Of a DNA stretch of 64,000 nucleotides, positions 44,649 to 56,564 are shown in pieces. The stretch lies in contig NC_073745.1 in NCBI RefSeq assembly GCF_029784135.1, positions 198,303,807-198,367,806 of the forward strand, in the 5' to 3' direction. Positions within the stretch are counted from its first letter, which is position 1, and each line of letters starts with the position of its first letter. This stretch comes from Toxorhynchites rutilus septentrionalis. Taxonomy: Eukaryota > Arthropoda > Insecta > Diptera > Culicidae. A model generated the notes under the pieces. The model made no database searches. It was not told the origin of the DNA and saw nothing but the letters and a program-made list of their open reading frames with translations. The translations under genes and the position numbers were made by a program.

Positions 44649-45862
44649 ATGAGTCAGCAGAAAAAAATTTACAGTCAAATCAGTCAAACTCCAACCGTGA
44701 TGGCGAAAACAGTGAAACTACTCCGTTCAGAAGTATGTGCGTTCAAAAAACTGTACCATGCCGCGTCGAAAACGGACATCGTGCGGCACATTGTGGACGC
44801 CGGCTACGCCCGTTCCGACATCTACAACATCTTGGCACTATTGGAAAACAATCAGAACATCGAAAGAAAGTCCGGTTCCGGACGGCCGACGACCCTGAGC
44901 GACAAGAAGCTCCAAAGGATGTTGAAGAGGAAGATCGAGGGAAAAGTGGCTACATCGCTTGGTCAAGAGGTCGGTAGAGCCGGCCAAACAGTGAAAAAGT
45001 ATCTGGCGAACATGGACATACATGTTAGGAAGTGGAAGTCCCGTCCACTAGTCTCGGAGCTGCAGGGAATGACGCAGCGGCAGCGGCTGAATATGATGAT
45101 CAAGTCGATTTTCCGGCGAATCGCGACGTGGCGGTAGTGATGGACGACGAGACCTATCTCACGCTGGATGGCATCGACTGGCAGAGTACTTCGTATTTTA
45201 CTTCCCCCACGAAGGAAGTGAGCTCCGAAGTGAAGTTTATTTCACACACCAAGTTCCCCAAGCAGGTGCTGCTGTGGCGGATAATCAGCGAGAAGCGGAT
45301 GTCAAAGCCGCTCTTCTTTAGCTCCGGACTGGCCGTGAACGGGGAAATTTATGATACGAAGTGCCTGCCGGAAGTTGCGTCGTTCATCAAGAAATACCAT
45401 AAGGGCATAAGCGTTCTGGTTCTGGACTTGGCGTCGGCCCACTACTCGAAGCGATCGTTAGAGGTAATGGAGCGAATGAATATTGATGTGGTACTGAAGT
45501 TGGCGAAACCCTCCCAACGTCCCCCAGCTGCGTCTCATCGAGAATTTCTGGGTAAACCTGAAGCGTAAGATCTACTCCAACAATTTTGTCGCGAAAATTG
45601 AGAAGGAATTGATTGATCGGTCGAAGATTTTTTCGGTTCCCTTAGTGTCCTGGCGTACAAGAATAATCGGCGGGCTGCGGACACCAAGCAGCTGATTACG
45701 AGGATCCGGAATTGCATCCGGAAGATGGATGTCAGTGCCGTCCAGCGCTCTTGTGAGAGCATCTCCACCAAGTTGTGCCGTACGACTGAGCACGGCCCCT
45801 TTGCCAGCATTCATTGCCTTTTTTTCAAGAACAACCGTTATGATTTTAATAAAAAATACTGA
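44649..45862 (+). pseudogene. ITmD37E-type transposase pseudogene
   Basis: Three frames together give a full-length protein. The first (44649 to about 45110) has helix-turn-helix sequence (KTDIVRHIVDAGYARSDIYN, NIERKSGSGRPTTLSDKK). The second (about 45115-45520) has VVMDDETYLTLDG (first D), FPKQVLLWRIISE and VLVLDLASAHYSKRSLEVM (second D). The third (about 45520-45862) has LIENFWVNLKRKIYSNN with the catalytic E and ends FNKKY. DDETYL, DLASAHYSK and ENFWxNLKRKIY are typical of the mosquito ITmD37E group. Two frameshifts inactivate it. The 3' end likely reaches the GAACACCCGTTA at about 45922; a matching left end was not found. Confidence 0.8.
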
Positions 45863-46195
45863 ATTGCCTGAAATATATTTTTTTATTATTATATCACTGA
45901 AGAAATTATAATTTTATATTGAACACCCGTTACTCACCGGACTCGATGCGAACACCAGAGAATGTTGTCTGGCATTCTAAAAATATGTCTCGCTCATCGC
46001 ACTCGTTCAGTCTTGATGACTTTCTGGATGCTTGGTTGCTACACCAGGTTGTGGTATATCCTTCCTTCATTGTTCGTACTGTATTTTCCTGTATTCCGTC
46101 GCTTATTGTTGACATTACCATAATTCAAATGCTATAGTCAGTGCATTCACTAAACGTATACCCTTTTGATTACCACTTGTTCAGAAAGATGCAAA

Positions 46196-46290
46196 ACGAC
46201 TGGAGTGGTACCCTGTGGTATCCTGAAATGCTGAAGTGGTACCCTGTGTACGACTGGAGTGGTACCCTGTGGTATCCTGAAATGCTGAAG
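46196..46290 (+). repeat. direct repeat, two units of about 53 bp
   Basis: CGACTGGAGTGGTACCCTGT and the following GGTATCCTGAAATGCTGAAG occur twice in tandem. Confidence 0.75.
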
Positions 46291-46329
46291 TAGTAGAAGC
46301 TTAGGTGGAAATCAGTCAATTGCACGGCG

Positions 46330-46560
46330 TTCTCATGAATTGAGCATCTCCCAAACCGCGTTGTGGCGTATTTCGCAAAAAGATCATGGACTACATCCTT
46401 ACAAAATCAAATTGACTTCAGAAATAAAGCCACTCGATCATATGAAGCGCCGAGACTTCTTCGATTGTGCTCTGACGAATCTTGAAGAACATGATGATTC
46501 TCATCACAAAATCATCTTCAGCGATGAGGCTGATTCAACAATGAATTATCACTTTTAACA
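46330..46560 (+). pseudogene. Tc1/mariner-like transposase fragment
   Basis: The frame from 46340 reads TALWRISQKDHGLHPYKIKL, KPLDHMKRRDFFDCAL and KIIFSDEADSTMNYHF. YKIxLxxxxKPxDHxKRxxF and IIFSDEAxF are the linker and first catalytic D (SDEA) of a Tc1/mariner group found across insects. The rest of the catalytic domain is missing. Confidence 0.62.
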
Positions 46561-46847
46561 TTATGTGGTAACTTGTTCTGATGGCTAGCAACATTCCTGA
46601 TTTTTTTGAGCGAAAAAAAATAAAAGCTATTCATTTTGGAGACGTTTCCGTGTTAACAACTCCCAGTTTAGAGCAGAAAGAGCAAATTTCCCGTAAAGTC
46701 ATTGAAACACAGTCATTTTGTTGAAGTTTACAATACATATGAACTGTTTAGCACCTGCTGAGTCTGATAATGAGTTTTATTAGTTGTTTTTGTTGAAGCT
46801 AACATCAAAAATTCAAATACAAAAGAATCATTTTTACCATCAAGAGT

Positions 46848-47395
46848 TTGCCGCTAGACGGGCAGGTGGCAACTATATTGTCACCAACATTTTACGCTAG
46901 CCGGGCAGGTAGCAGCTATATTGCCACCAACATCTAACACTAGCCCTTTTACGGGCAGGTGGCAGTTATATTGCCACCAACATTCTACGTTATGGTGGGT
47001 TTACATTAGGGAGATCTATAGCTATAGATGGATTTATTCACGTGAAAATAGGTGTAAACGGGTGAGAATAAATATGATACACTTATTCGAGGTATATATA
47101 ACTTGAATAAATTCAGCATATGTAAACGCTTGTGAATTTCTCACTGGTGAGAAATCACTAAAGTTGGATGCAGTATTACTTCAGGTGAATAAATTCACCG
47201 AAAATATGAATATATTCATTATAGAAGTTCACGCTAGTGTAAACGGTTGATGCGATTTCTATAAATCTCATCATATTTCTTCACATGAATATATCACTGG
47301 TCTAAACCCACCCTTAGCCGGGCAGGTGGTAACTATATTGCCACCAACATTTTACGCTAACCGGGCAGTGGCAACTCTATTGCCACTAATTTTTT
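46848..47395 (+). repeat. minisatellite (about 46-bp unit, five copies) split by a MITE
   Basis: Units resemble GGGCAGGTGGCAACTATATT followed by GCCACCAACATTTTACGCTA. Three copies lie at 46858-46992 and two at 47317-47390; the MITE at 46993-47313 sits between copies 3 and 4. Confidence 0.8.
46993..47313. mobile_element. PIF/Harbinger-type MITE in the minisatellite
   Basis: Ends TGGTGGGTTTACA and the inverse GGGTGGGTTTAGA are bounded by TTA on each side (46990-46992, 47314-47316). The interior is palindromic, with TGAATAAATTCA-type motifs. Removing it restores the minisatellite register (TACGTTA joined to GCCGGGCAG). Confidence 0.78.
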
Positions 47396-47462
47396 CAATG
47401 TTTTTGATTGTTTTGCGTATTGAAAAAAAATCGAGGGGTTGTATCCAAAACACGACCGCTTA

Positions 47463-48350
47463 GGACGTAGGACTACGCAATTTTTTTTGAAATTTGTTGG
47501 TTGATGATTTCGGATATTATTTGCGAATACGTCGAAAGCTCATAAATAACTCTTTAGTAAAACGTTCCGGGACCCTGGAAAGGTTTAATGGCTTGTGTGG
47601 TTTTGTAGAATCATTTCGAGAAGTAATGATTCTTTCTTGCCTTTGCGAGAACAATACACTAATTGGTCATATGTCGCAATTTGTTTCTTTATATCAATGC
47701 ACGCATTGCACTGAGTATTTAACGAGAGGCATCTTTCATGCATCACCATTCAACAAGCATCAAACACGCGTCTAACAGATGCACACAGTTGCAGCGATAA
47801 ACTTCGAGTGAAATATTCGCTAGCGTTCACAGCTCGAGGGGAAACATAAAACACAAAACGAACCTTTGTTGTTTCGAGCACAGAGAGATTCTAAGAATTT
47901 TCCTCAGAAGAGATGCAATACTTATACACTAGCGACAGCTTTCATACTGCGCAAATATTCTCTTTTTTTTTGTTCCTATTCTCCTTCTTTTCCTTTATTT
48001 ACGGAGACTTTAAATCCAACGATTCATTCGTCTCTAACTGTTTCTATTCTTCTATCGGATTCATAAGTTGCTCGTTATTGACAGCTCTGTTCGGGAAAGC
48101 ACACAAATGGACAGAACAAATGTATAGGGATATGGGAATGCTTCCAATTTTCATCAATTTAAACCATATTCAGACTATGGGATTGTAATGTATAGCATAT
48201 CAAACAAATCTTAGAAGGTTTCTGATTCGATTGGTATGCAAATCATTAAAATCCCCCAACAAAAATAGTTATTAACGTTAACTTTATTTCATGAAAACGT
48301 GACCTGTTTTCTGATTTGGCACCCTCAATGTAAGACGTAGTCCTACGTCA
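47463..48350. mobile_element. inverted-repeat-bounded element, copy C
   Basis: The left boundary GGACGTAGGACTACG (47463) is matched by the inverse CGTAGTCCTACGTC ending about 48349. The last 300 bases match copy A. A decayed stem-loop GACCCTGGAAAGGTTT at about 47570-47585 lies 106 bases from the left end, in the position of the histone stem-loop of copy B. No H4 similarity was seen in this copy. Confidence 0.6.
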
Positions 48351-48456
48351 AAAACATGTTTTGTGTAGTTGACATGTAAACATATCGTTGTATTGGAGTT
48401 TACGTTGATTACATGTCTAGTTCTCACGGCCCGTCAAAGGGTTAAAAAATCAGAAT

Positions 48457-48900
48457 ATGCATTGTAACATCATCCTACCGACCACAAATCACGAACACAG
48501 TACTCGATATGCGCACAATTTAATGCGTTCGAGAACCTTAACAAAACTTGGTCAAATGCGGATCTCTTTTTACGGTCCATCTGTGTATAATGTCCTTCCG
48601 GATCGTTTGAAAGGACTGAATAATCGTCTACTATTTAAAACCAGTTTGAAAAGGCATTATAAACTAGAAGTCGGCGACCTTATCACAAATAGATCGAACG
48701 GTATATGCTAGTTTGTTGTTTTTTGTTTTTTTTTTAATTTATGGGATCCTTTCAAAGGAACATAGCATCCCAACTTTATCGGAATATTATTAGATGCTTG
48801 TCACACACCTTTACATAAACTGAAATAAAATGTTTTATTTGTTTGTTGTCTGTTGTCTCCTTTTCTGTTTGTTTGTGTTTTTATTGTTAAAAATAAAAAA
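48457..48900 (+). mobile_element. CR1/L2-like LINE, 3' end
   Basis: The frame to 48711 encodes NHEHSTRYAHNLMRSRTLTK, ISFYGPSVYNVLPDRLKGLN and FKTSLKRHY, the usual C-terminus of CR1/L2-group ORF2 (the tract between the RT end and the stop: xYxTRxxxxLxxPxxxT...FxGPxxxNxLPxxxK). A 3' UTR follows. Only the last 80 or so codons remain. Confidence 0.62.
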
Positions 48901-49499
48901 GGAGTCCATTACCAGTGGGCTCCATGCGAGCTCTCTGGTGTGGGGGTGTGTTGGTAAGCCTTTTAAAAAAACAAAAACAAAAAAAAAAAGGTGAACGTGT
49001 TATTTCGAGAAGTGGACCTGTCGATTGGTCTTGTTCATGCGATTTGACGTCATTGGATTTCGTTTTATGGGGCTATGTCAAGTCACTGGTCTATGCCAAC
49101 AAGCCAGCAACTTTAGAAGAGCTCAGAGACGAGCAGGAGTTAAATTGAAGAAGAGTTGTACTACAACCAGGATAAATTTGAACTCAATATGTCAAAAAAC
49201 CTGTGTTGTTTTTTTAAATTGAAAAGTTCTTGATGAAAGACCCGATACATTAAATTTTTAAACATAATTCAAGTCACGATTCCGTTTTGATGTGGGACTA
49301 CGTCTAACCTGATTATATGGGGGTGAAATGAAAACCTGAACACAGAACATGCATGAAAAAATGAAAGATTTCGAATGCTTGTAACTCGAACACTTCGGAA
49401 AGATGATTGCATCAATTGATAAGAAATATTTCTATCATCATGAAAAAAATGTTATTCTTGATGAGATCAACAATTGAATAACTGTGAAATGCCAAGCGT

Positions 49500-49975
49500 T
49501 ATCTAAACGTCCTAACCTTTCGATTGATTTGACACAGATTTCAAAATCAAGATTCCTGAGGGAATCCGCTTTGCAAATACATGCGAGTTCTGGGTATTTT
49601 TGTTCACACCGAAATGTGTTTGCCTAATACGAACTTCGAAACCAAGGTGTCTGAGGGTATCCACTTTGCAAATATACGAAAGCTGCGAGCTCTTTTGTAC
49701 TCGCTTGTCTGTGTAGACCGGAATATGTTTCCCTAACACGTACTTGCAAAGTCTCTTTAAAAATAAAAAAATAAAAAAAACACGTACTTCTAAAATGAGG
49801 GGGCTGGGAGAATCGTCATTTCACATACTAGAGGTGAATGAATTTTCAAGTTTAAAGTCTCTATAGTATAAAAAGTAGAAATTGAAGTTGTTGATGCATG
49901 CAAACCGAGGATACTTCTCTACCCGCGTATTTTTTGTGCACTCCGAAATGTGTTGTCCTAACACGGACTACAAAA
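49500..49975 (+). repeat. imperfect tandem repeat, about 120-150 bp units
   Basis: The motif pair G(A/T)ATCC(G/A)CTTTGCAAATA and CCGAAATGTGTTKNCCTAA recurs about three times (49560-49625, 49668-49740, 49885-49965). Confidence 0.5.
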
Positions 49976-49986
49976 GCGGGTACGAA

Positions 49987-50397
49987 TAGAGACGTCGGTT
50001 AATCGTTCGATTAATTCAAATAATCGAATATCTGAAATTATAATCGAGTAATTTTGTATCGAATAATTTAAAATCAAAATATGAATACATCGAATAATTG
50101 TCACTGTAATCGCGATTAATGTAAGAAGGAATCTTTCTCAATGTTAATGCATTTTTAGGTTAAGAATTAGGCTATATTCTTATATTCTCTCCAACATTTT
50201 TATATCCAACCATCTAACATCGACAACTCGATAGTCCACGCGACCAGAATGACAACGTGATACGTGATTATTACAATAAATAAATATTCGCTCGATTAAT
50301 CGAATATTGAAAGACAATTATTCGAATGAATCGAATATTGAAAAATTCCCCAACGATTAATCGATAATCGAATAAATGAAGAATTTAGACATCACTG
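49987..50397. mobile_element. hAT-type MITE with 8-bp duplication
   Basis: GGTACGAA flanks the element (49979-49986 and 50398-50405). Ends TAGAGACGTC and the inverse CAGTGATGTC are imperfect. The interior is crowded with ATTCGA/TCGAAT and ATTAATCG motifs in both orientations. The duplication length and end sequence fit hAT. Confidence 0.75.
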
Positions 50398-50405
50398 GGT
50401 ACGAA

Positions 50406-50859
50406 CACGACGCTTTGGCCCGGTTATTCAAGACTGCATTGGAAGATATGTCCTGATATCTTCTGCGTAAAAGAACAGCGAAGAACATAATTTATTACAA
50501 AGCATGAATTGATCTTACATGGTAATTGTTCAACTTACATTCGAAAATCGTTTCATTCAAATAATAATCTAATCAATACTAACAAATGTTTACTAAAGCA
50601 GCCCGTAGACGTTCAATATTATTGATCAATAATAGTCGATGGTGTTGAATAAAGCTGGACTTACTTTTTGCTTCCAAGGTTATTCTGATGGTCAGAACAA
50701 ATACAGTAATAGTACCAGCATTCTATATTCATTTGTCTTTATTTACGTTTCAGCACATTACATATATGATTACAGTAGCGTATAAAGAGTGTCTGCATCG
50801 ATAATTTTGCGTTGCGATGATTATAATGACGGTAGTAAAACTCTCTTCCTAAAGCTTGT
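50406..50859. other. no gene seen; 3' flank of ICA69
   Basis: No repeat or frame recognised in these AT-rich bases. Confidence 0.35.
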
Positions 50860-50865
50860 TTTATT
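50860..50865 (-). promoter_or_regulatory. polyadenylation signal of ICA69
   Basis: AATAAA on the minus strand, 50 bases after the stop at 50917-50915. Confidence 0.6.
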
Positions 50866-50914
50866 AGGAAGTCTATCAAATCGCCTTTTTTCGAACCGAA
50901 CAAAGCATCGTGAT

Positions 50915-52589
50915 TCAAGCGGCCAAGCTATTACTCAGTGCATCGGTTTTGGACGGAATCGCATCCGGATTGGAGAGAGGATCCAGCTCTGCGAATAGCT
51001 GATACCAACCCGACAAATCCTTGGTGGATTTACCATCTTTTGGTGTCTTCCGGTCGCTCGTTTCCACTTGACCCGCCGAGACGTTGTTGTTTTTCGAAAG
51101 ACTGTGCAAAAAGCTGCCAATAATGTCATTTGAAGACTTTTCGTCCGGTTTATCGCTACTATGTGGGGACCTCTCTGGGTCTGTCAAGCTATCATGAGCA
51201 TTTTGTATTGATTCTGGATTGTTGAGCAATGTGGATGGCATGAAAGACGAAGATGAGGAAATGAAATCGGAAAATTCATCATCCGCGGTTAGGTCCAATA
51301 AATATGCAAAATTTGATGTATCTTCTCTTGGAACATCAGCTTTTGGATCCAACTTCAATTCAGGCACATCTGCCAATAAGTCTTGGAGGCAAGTTGGGGC
51401 ATCGGAAAGAATTTGGTCATCGTCGTCGGTATTGGAAAGCATTTTGTCCTTAGACTCTTTTTTCTCAGAGGTGTCATCCTGATAATCATCCTGTCGAAGC
51501 GAAATAAGGTGGATTAGTATTTTCAATAATTGTTACTGTTTGATTATTATAACCTGGAAGAACAGCATTTGATCATCATCGGCTGGTTTACTTTCTTGAT
51601 CTTGTTCCTCTTTCTCGTCATTGGCATTCGGACTTGTCTGTGTTAATTCTTTCAAAACTGAAAAATTGTACTGCGGCTCTTTAGAGAGACTTTTCAACGC
51701 CGCGTTGTATGTGTCGTTGCTTTTTCTTGCAAACTGTAGCATTGCGTTTTGATAACCAACAAGTGCGTGTGAAAACATATTACATCTGGCTGCTGCTAAC
51801 AAATCGATCTGGAAAGGAATAATGGTTGACGCTGAGCGACTCGAAATCTAATTTTACCTTTTCCAAGCAGTCCAGTGTGTATTTGTCGAACTTTGTTTTA
51901 GCGGCTTTTACATGTCTCTGAGCTTTTCTGAATTTTTCCAAGCCCCTGCCGGTATCGGGATCTAACTGAATACTAACAGATTTCATCCAGCTAAGCGCTG
52001 CTCTGTATTCAGTTCGCTCTTTCTCCATGGATTGTATGGTGTTCTGGGTATCTGAAATCGCTCGTCCTTTGAACGTTTGAACATCGTGATGAAGTCTCAG
52101 TAAAGGCACCCGAATGGTTATGCGCTGCTGGCCGCAGTACGAAATCGCCTTTCCTGTGTTGGACATGAGCTTTCCAGTAGTAGGGCTCTCTTTGCCAACT
52201 TCACGCAAAAATTTTCCCAGTGAATTTTCTTCTTGTGCCAGAATGCATACGCGTTCTTGGTACTGGTCAATTATTCTATACAGCTGTCGGCAACTGTCCG
52301 CCACCGATTGGAAAAGCTCTATTTTAGCATCCAGTTCACCGTCGGATGCAACAACATTTTCGTCCTCTTTTGTTCCTGCCAAAATAGAAGCATAATTGAG
52401 GGCCACTCTTGTTTTCTTTTCTGCGATCTTACCCAGCTTCCTTTGGACCACCTTTTTGGTGATCCAATACTGATGTTGAAACTCTGATTTCAACATCCCG
52501 TCCAACACAAGAAAGAAAACACACTTTTCAACAAAAATAGTAGAATAATCAAAATCTGTTCTACAGCTAGTTTTGACAAGCGCATTCAC
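50915..52589 (-). CDS. ICA69: ICA69 (islet cell autoantigen 1 orthologue), arfaptin-homology domain protein
   Basis: Coding exons: 52589-52433, 52375-51858, 51808-51554 and 51490-50915, 501 residues if the first ATG is used (vertebrate ICA1 is about 480). The arfaptin-homology/BAR domain begins about residue 35 (QHQYWITKKVVQRKLG|TKEDENVVASDGELDAK) and includes QEENSLGKFLREVGKE, TGKAISYCGQQRITIR, TEYRAALSWMK and the junction EK|IDLLAAARCNMFSHAL. The acidic, Ser-rich C-terminal half ends with the conserved DLSGWYQLFAELDPLSNPDA. BAR domains of this family bind curved membranes at Golgi and immature secretory granules; ICA69 partners PICK1. The first intron is only 57 bases (52376-52432), divisible by three and without a stop. 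The start is uncertain: 52496 is an alternative ATG (470 residues), and an unseen 5' exon is possible. Confidence 0.9.
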
Positions 52590-52933
52590 ATAGAAAAATC
52601 ACACGCGTCACCGAGGAAAATCGATTTTTCTCCCCCGTTTGACGGATAAAGGGCTGGTAAGTTTTTCCTGTGCTGTAACCGCCACGCTTTACACGTATAA
52701 GCCACGCACACTGTGTTGAACACGTGTTAACGTGATTAAGCAGCTGATTCTTGAGCGTATCTTATATTTAAAACCATTGTTCATAAATGTTTCCATTTGT
52801 TGGAATGTTATTTGAGGTTTGTTAAGGGGATAGTACACTATGAACATCATAAAAAGTATGTGATTTCAGCGATTTTTTTCAAAGATAAAATAAAGTACTA
52901 TGATTAATTTGATATCACAGTTTTATTAGGTAC

Positions 52934-53400
52934 TAGTTGACCCTGCAAACTTCGTCTCGCCCAAAATGGTGTTTTGTTATAAATACTTTCAAACGTTCAC
53001 GTTTTCTCAATAAGCGAACGTCCATAAGTTCAATCGCAGAACTGTGCATTGATTAATGTTGACCCTTTACAAATTAATTTTACTATGAATTTCCCAGTAT
53101 TTCTACCAGAACTCGTGATTATAATATCAAATTATTTTCAGACCAAATTCCCGTTCAAGATTCTTCAATCTCTTGCAAATAACATGTTTCTCTCTTAAAT
53201 GGAATATATATTTGACACAGAAAATATAATAAAATGATGACAACTGGAATCGGACGATTCCTTTCTCAAGTTTTACCCTTATCCCTTTGCGTGATTAGCT
53301 CTCGAGAGGGAGGGGGGTCTCAAACTATCATGAAAACTTTCCCCGGTTCCAAAAACCCCTTCACACAAATTTTCACGCTGATCGGTTCAGCAGTTTCCAA
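52934..53400. repeat. repeat beginning CTAGTTGACCC plus relative of the 22.6-kb repeat
   Basis: The start, CTAGTTGACCCTGCAAACTT, is the inverse of the end at about 25164. From about 53090 the sequence resembles 22600-23095 and 30190-30700 (CTCGTGATTATAATATCA, GCAAATAACATGTTTCTC). Class unknown; Helitron-like by its CTAG end only. Confidence 0.4.
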
Positions 53401-53930
53401 GTACTAATTGGCCAAATATTTTACAAAAAATATCGCGAGAGGAATATTTTTACTCAACCAAGGTCTGAACTCAACACGAATGTCCGTTAAATGATGGGAA
53501 AATCGAATTAATACACCCATAAGTGATATCGTGCTTTTCAGCAGTATAAACGGACAGACCCTCAACACAGACTTCCATTCATAGACGCAGGGCATTCCTT
53601 AGGAATAGATTAAACAGACTTTTCACAGTCCATCTCACTCCCGCTGGCAACTGTCCGTTTTACCCCACCAGTACAATTATTTCAATAATTTAAATTTTAC
53701 ACTCAAAAATGAATTTACTTTTCCGTACATACCTAATATCGCTTCTCTGCTAACTCACAATCCGAAATATAACCATCAGCGAATTGAATTTTGATAGTAA
53801 ACCACTCAAAATGCTTAATATAGAAGCAGCTAAAGTTCACACACGCGGAATCATGTATTATTTTCGCTTTTCCACTTTTGATCAGTATTGATTGTCATAG
53901 GGTGGCTTAAATATCCTTCTGAGAACTGAG

Positions 53931-53977
53931 AATGAGAACACCTTCTACATCAATACCATGTAGAAGGTGTTCTCATT
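53931..53977. repeat. perfect 20-bp hairpin with 7-base loop
   Basis: AATGAGAACACCTTCTACAT is followed by CAATACC and then its exact inverse. No longer inverted repeat surrounds it. Confidence 0.85.
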
Positions 53978-54792
53978 AACAGAAATCTGAAATTCAAAAT
54001 GTAACTATACAAATCAATCACCTATCCATATTATCCCCACTGTCCGTATTACCCGCGGTTCCCCTACGTATATATTACTTAACAAACAAAAAATAAATTG
54101 GTGTCAATTAGACTGTCCCCTGAATAGCTATGTGCCTTTGATTGTGTGGTGGATTGACTTGTTTCATATATTCGGTCGAAAAGTTTCAGATTAAAATATC
54201 GTTTGCAACTATTCATTTTCGTTCGATAGGCTTTCTATACTCAGATTCCTTTTTCTGATGCTCTGTTGTAATCAGTCATTTTTTTCTGAAATAATAGAAA
54301 GACTGGCATGGGATCTTATTACTTTTAGCGGCCTGGGTTTCAGAAGATAACACTTTATAATTAGCTTTCCTACCCGTTCCTCTCTTAGACGACTGGCTCT
54401 AGCGCCACCCCATTCGAGCATCACGATCAGGGCCCGAAATCTTCGAAGGTGAAAAATGAAGACCGACTCTACTCTCCGTAGCTTCTCTTCGACTAGAGCT
54501 GCTTCGGCAGGCACCCACAACAAAAAGTGACTTGACTAGAAAATGAATTGACTAGCGTAGACTAGCGAGAATGAGTGAACTAGTCCAGAACTTACCCCAT
54601 CAATGGACGGTTTATTGTCTACTCATCGTGAATTCAAACCAACGAACTTAGACATTTATCAAGTATGCTATAAAGGTCCTCGCGTTAGTTTAGTTAGTAT
54701 TAGGCGTGCAAAATAGCGCACACACACTGCACGCTATTTTATACGTGTGAGTAATTTCGAATTTGTTTTGGGGGAAGTCACAATTGGAAGGA

Positions 54793-55250
54793 CAATTGGC
54801 GATCTAACGTACAAATCTACAACTAGGCGGCGCTGCGGTGAAAGTGATGATGGTTTTAAATTTTGCAATGTGAGTTTATGGGAGGTTTGTAGTTCTTTCC
54901 ATAAATTACAATGTTATAATCATAAAAGATTATTTGATTGCGATGAGTTTTGAAGAAATTTAATTCTGCGCAGTTTCATATATAACATGTTATTTTATTA
55001 TCTCTTTCAGTAGTGAAAATTGTATAAATATTGACAATGGTTGAATAAAAGAAAAAATTCGAGAGCACCATCAAAAACAAGTAGAAAAATGCATGGTTCT
55101 TGCATGTGAGAACTACCTTGGAAAGTTCGGAATTAAAATATACGTGATTTGTTTTTGAGTTTTAGGTTACCTTAGCATCATTTTCTTAGTTCAAAAACAA
55201 AATCCAGATGTCTCACCGATCATTTACGTTTTGCGTTAGATCGCCAATTG
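54793..55250. mobile_element. MITE with 18-bp inverted ends
   Basis: Left end CAATTGGCGATCTAACGT, right end its inverse (GCGTTAGATCGCCAATTG, one mismatch). The sub-terminal part (GGCGGCGCTGCGGTGAAAGT) resembles the arms at 56935 (GATGGCGCAGCGAGTAAAAT), so it belongs to the same superfamily. It splits the dispersed repeat at 54450-55400. Confidence 0.65.
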
Positions 55251-55686
55251 GACTGGGAAGAATGAAATGATATAGTCGAGTCGGAAGAGGGAGATAGCGA
55301 CTAAACACCCGACTGACTGTTCAGTCGTTTTGGCGGAGAAACTGCGTGAAGAAGCCAAAAGTCATTACTAACTGACTACGGATATAGTCAGTTTGATAGT
55401 CAGCTGACTATCCACAGTTGACTATGACTATGCAGTGGCCTGATCACAATGCCCAGCTAGAGACCTGACACACAGGCCTAAAGGGTCATTTTCAAATGAT
55501 CGAAGAATGGTTTATAATGTTTATCTACACAAAACTCTAAGCCTCATCCGAAGACAATTTTCCCAAAGTATCCCCTTGTGGGCATCTTGCGTCAACCAAC
55601 CATCCTTAAATACTACCTTCTCATTCCCCTCCCCAAACTCAAGGCCATAAAAGTAAGCGCTGCGCGAACAGACACTCAGTGCTAAA

Positions 55687-55992
55687 CCAAGGCGCCTAGA
55701 AGTATATCCTAAGGTGGGCCAACTTGCTAGAAACACTTTTCAGCAATCATGGAAGTCTACTGTGTTTTGTTTGTAAACAAAACACAATACGCTTGTGCCC
55801 AAGCTCGCTCGTGATCAGTTTGTCTCTTTCATGCTTCAAGCAAATAATTCCCCTTCTGTTTTCTTCCGTACTGTTTTCATGTTTTTTTTCGCTGTTTTTC
55901 GCTGTTTTCATGTTTTTTTTCTGTTTTTTCGCTCCCCTAACCAACTTAGTGACTAAACGGCCTCACTTTAGGATATACTTCTAGGCACCTTG
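55687..55992. mobile_element. MITE with 25-bp inverted ends, copy 1
   Basis: CAAGGCGCCTAGAAGTATAT with CCTAA following is the inverse of the right end (55968-55992) with one or two mismatches. The body carries GTTTTGTTTGTAAACAAAAC, a palindrome. A second, left-truncated copy lies inverted at 63010-63243. Confidence 0.72.
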
Positions 55993-56564
55993 TGCCAAAC
56001 AACCTTAACGGGTGAGTCATAAGTATAGTTTCGCTACTTATGACTCACCCGTTGAAACGTTTGGCAAAAAAAATTTCAAAGGGCCATATAGTTCATCTCC
56101 AATCTTTCTCATGTTTTCTGGAACCCTCGCCATCATGGTTTGGACCACCTTGAGATCCACTTTTTGGCACATCTGATGATACGGGATTTGAGTTGCTTCG
56201 CTATGGTGTTATTCCAACCGTTCTCGTACACCGACTGGGACAGTATGGCAAAATACGACTCAATTGGCCGGGCCTGGGGTACGTTTGGGTGATTGTGTTA
56301 TGGCAAGTTGTCGACTCAAAATCCGAAAGAAAAGTCCCTTACTTTCCAGTAATTTTTCAGAAAAAAATCCAATTGTATACTAATAATTAAACTACTAGTA
56401 CTTTAGCTGTAGTTCCTAAAACATTTAGTTACCTCAAACAATGAAATTTAAGAACGTTTGTCGATATCTGTCAATAAATGAATTATTTGTGATTTTTAAT
56501 TTTAAGTCAATTGACTGAGACTAAGAAGTGTCGTAATAGATTTAAAAACATGGATTTACAAATT

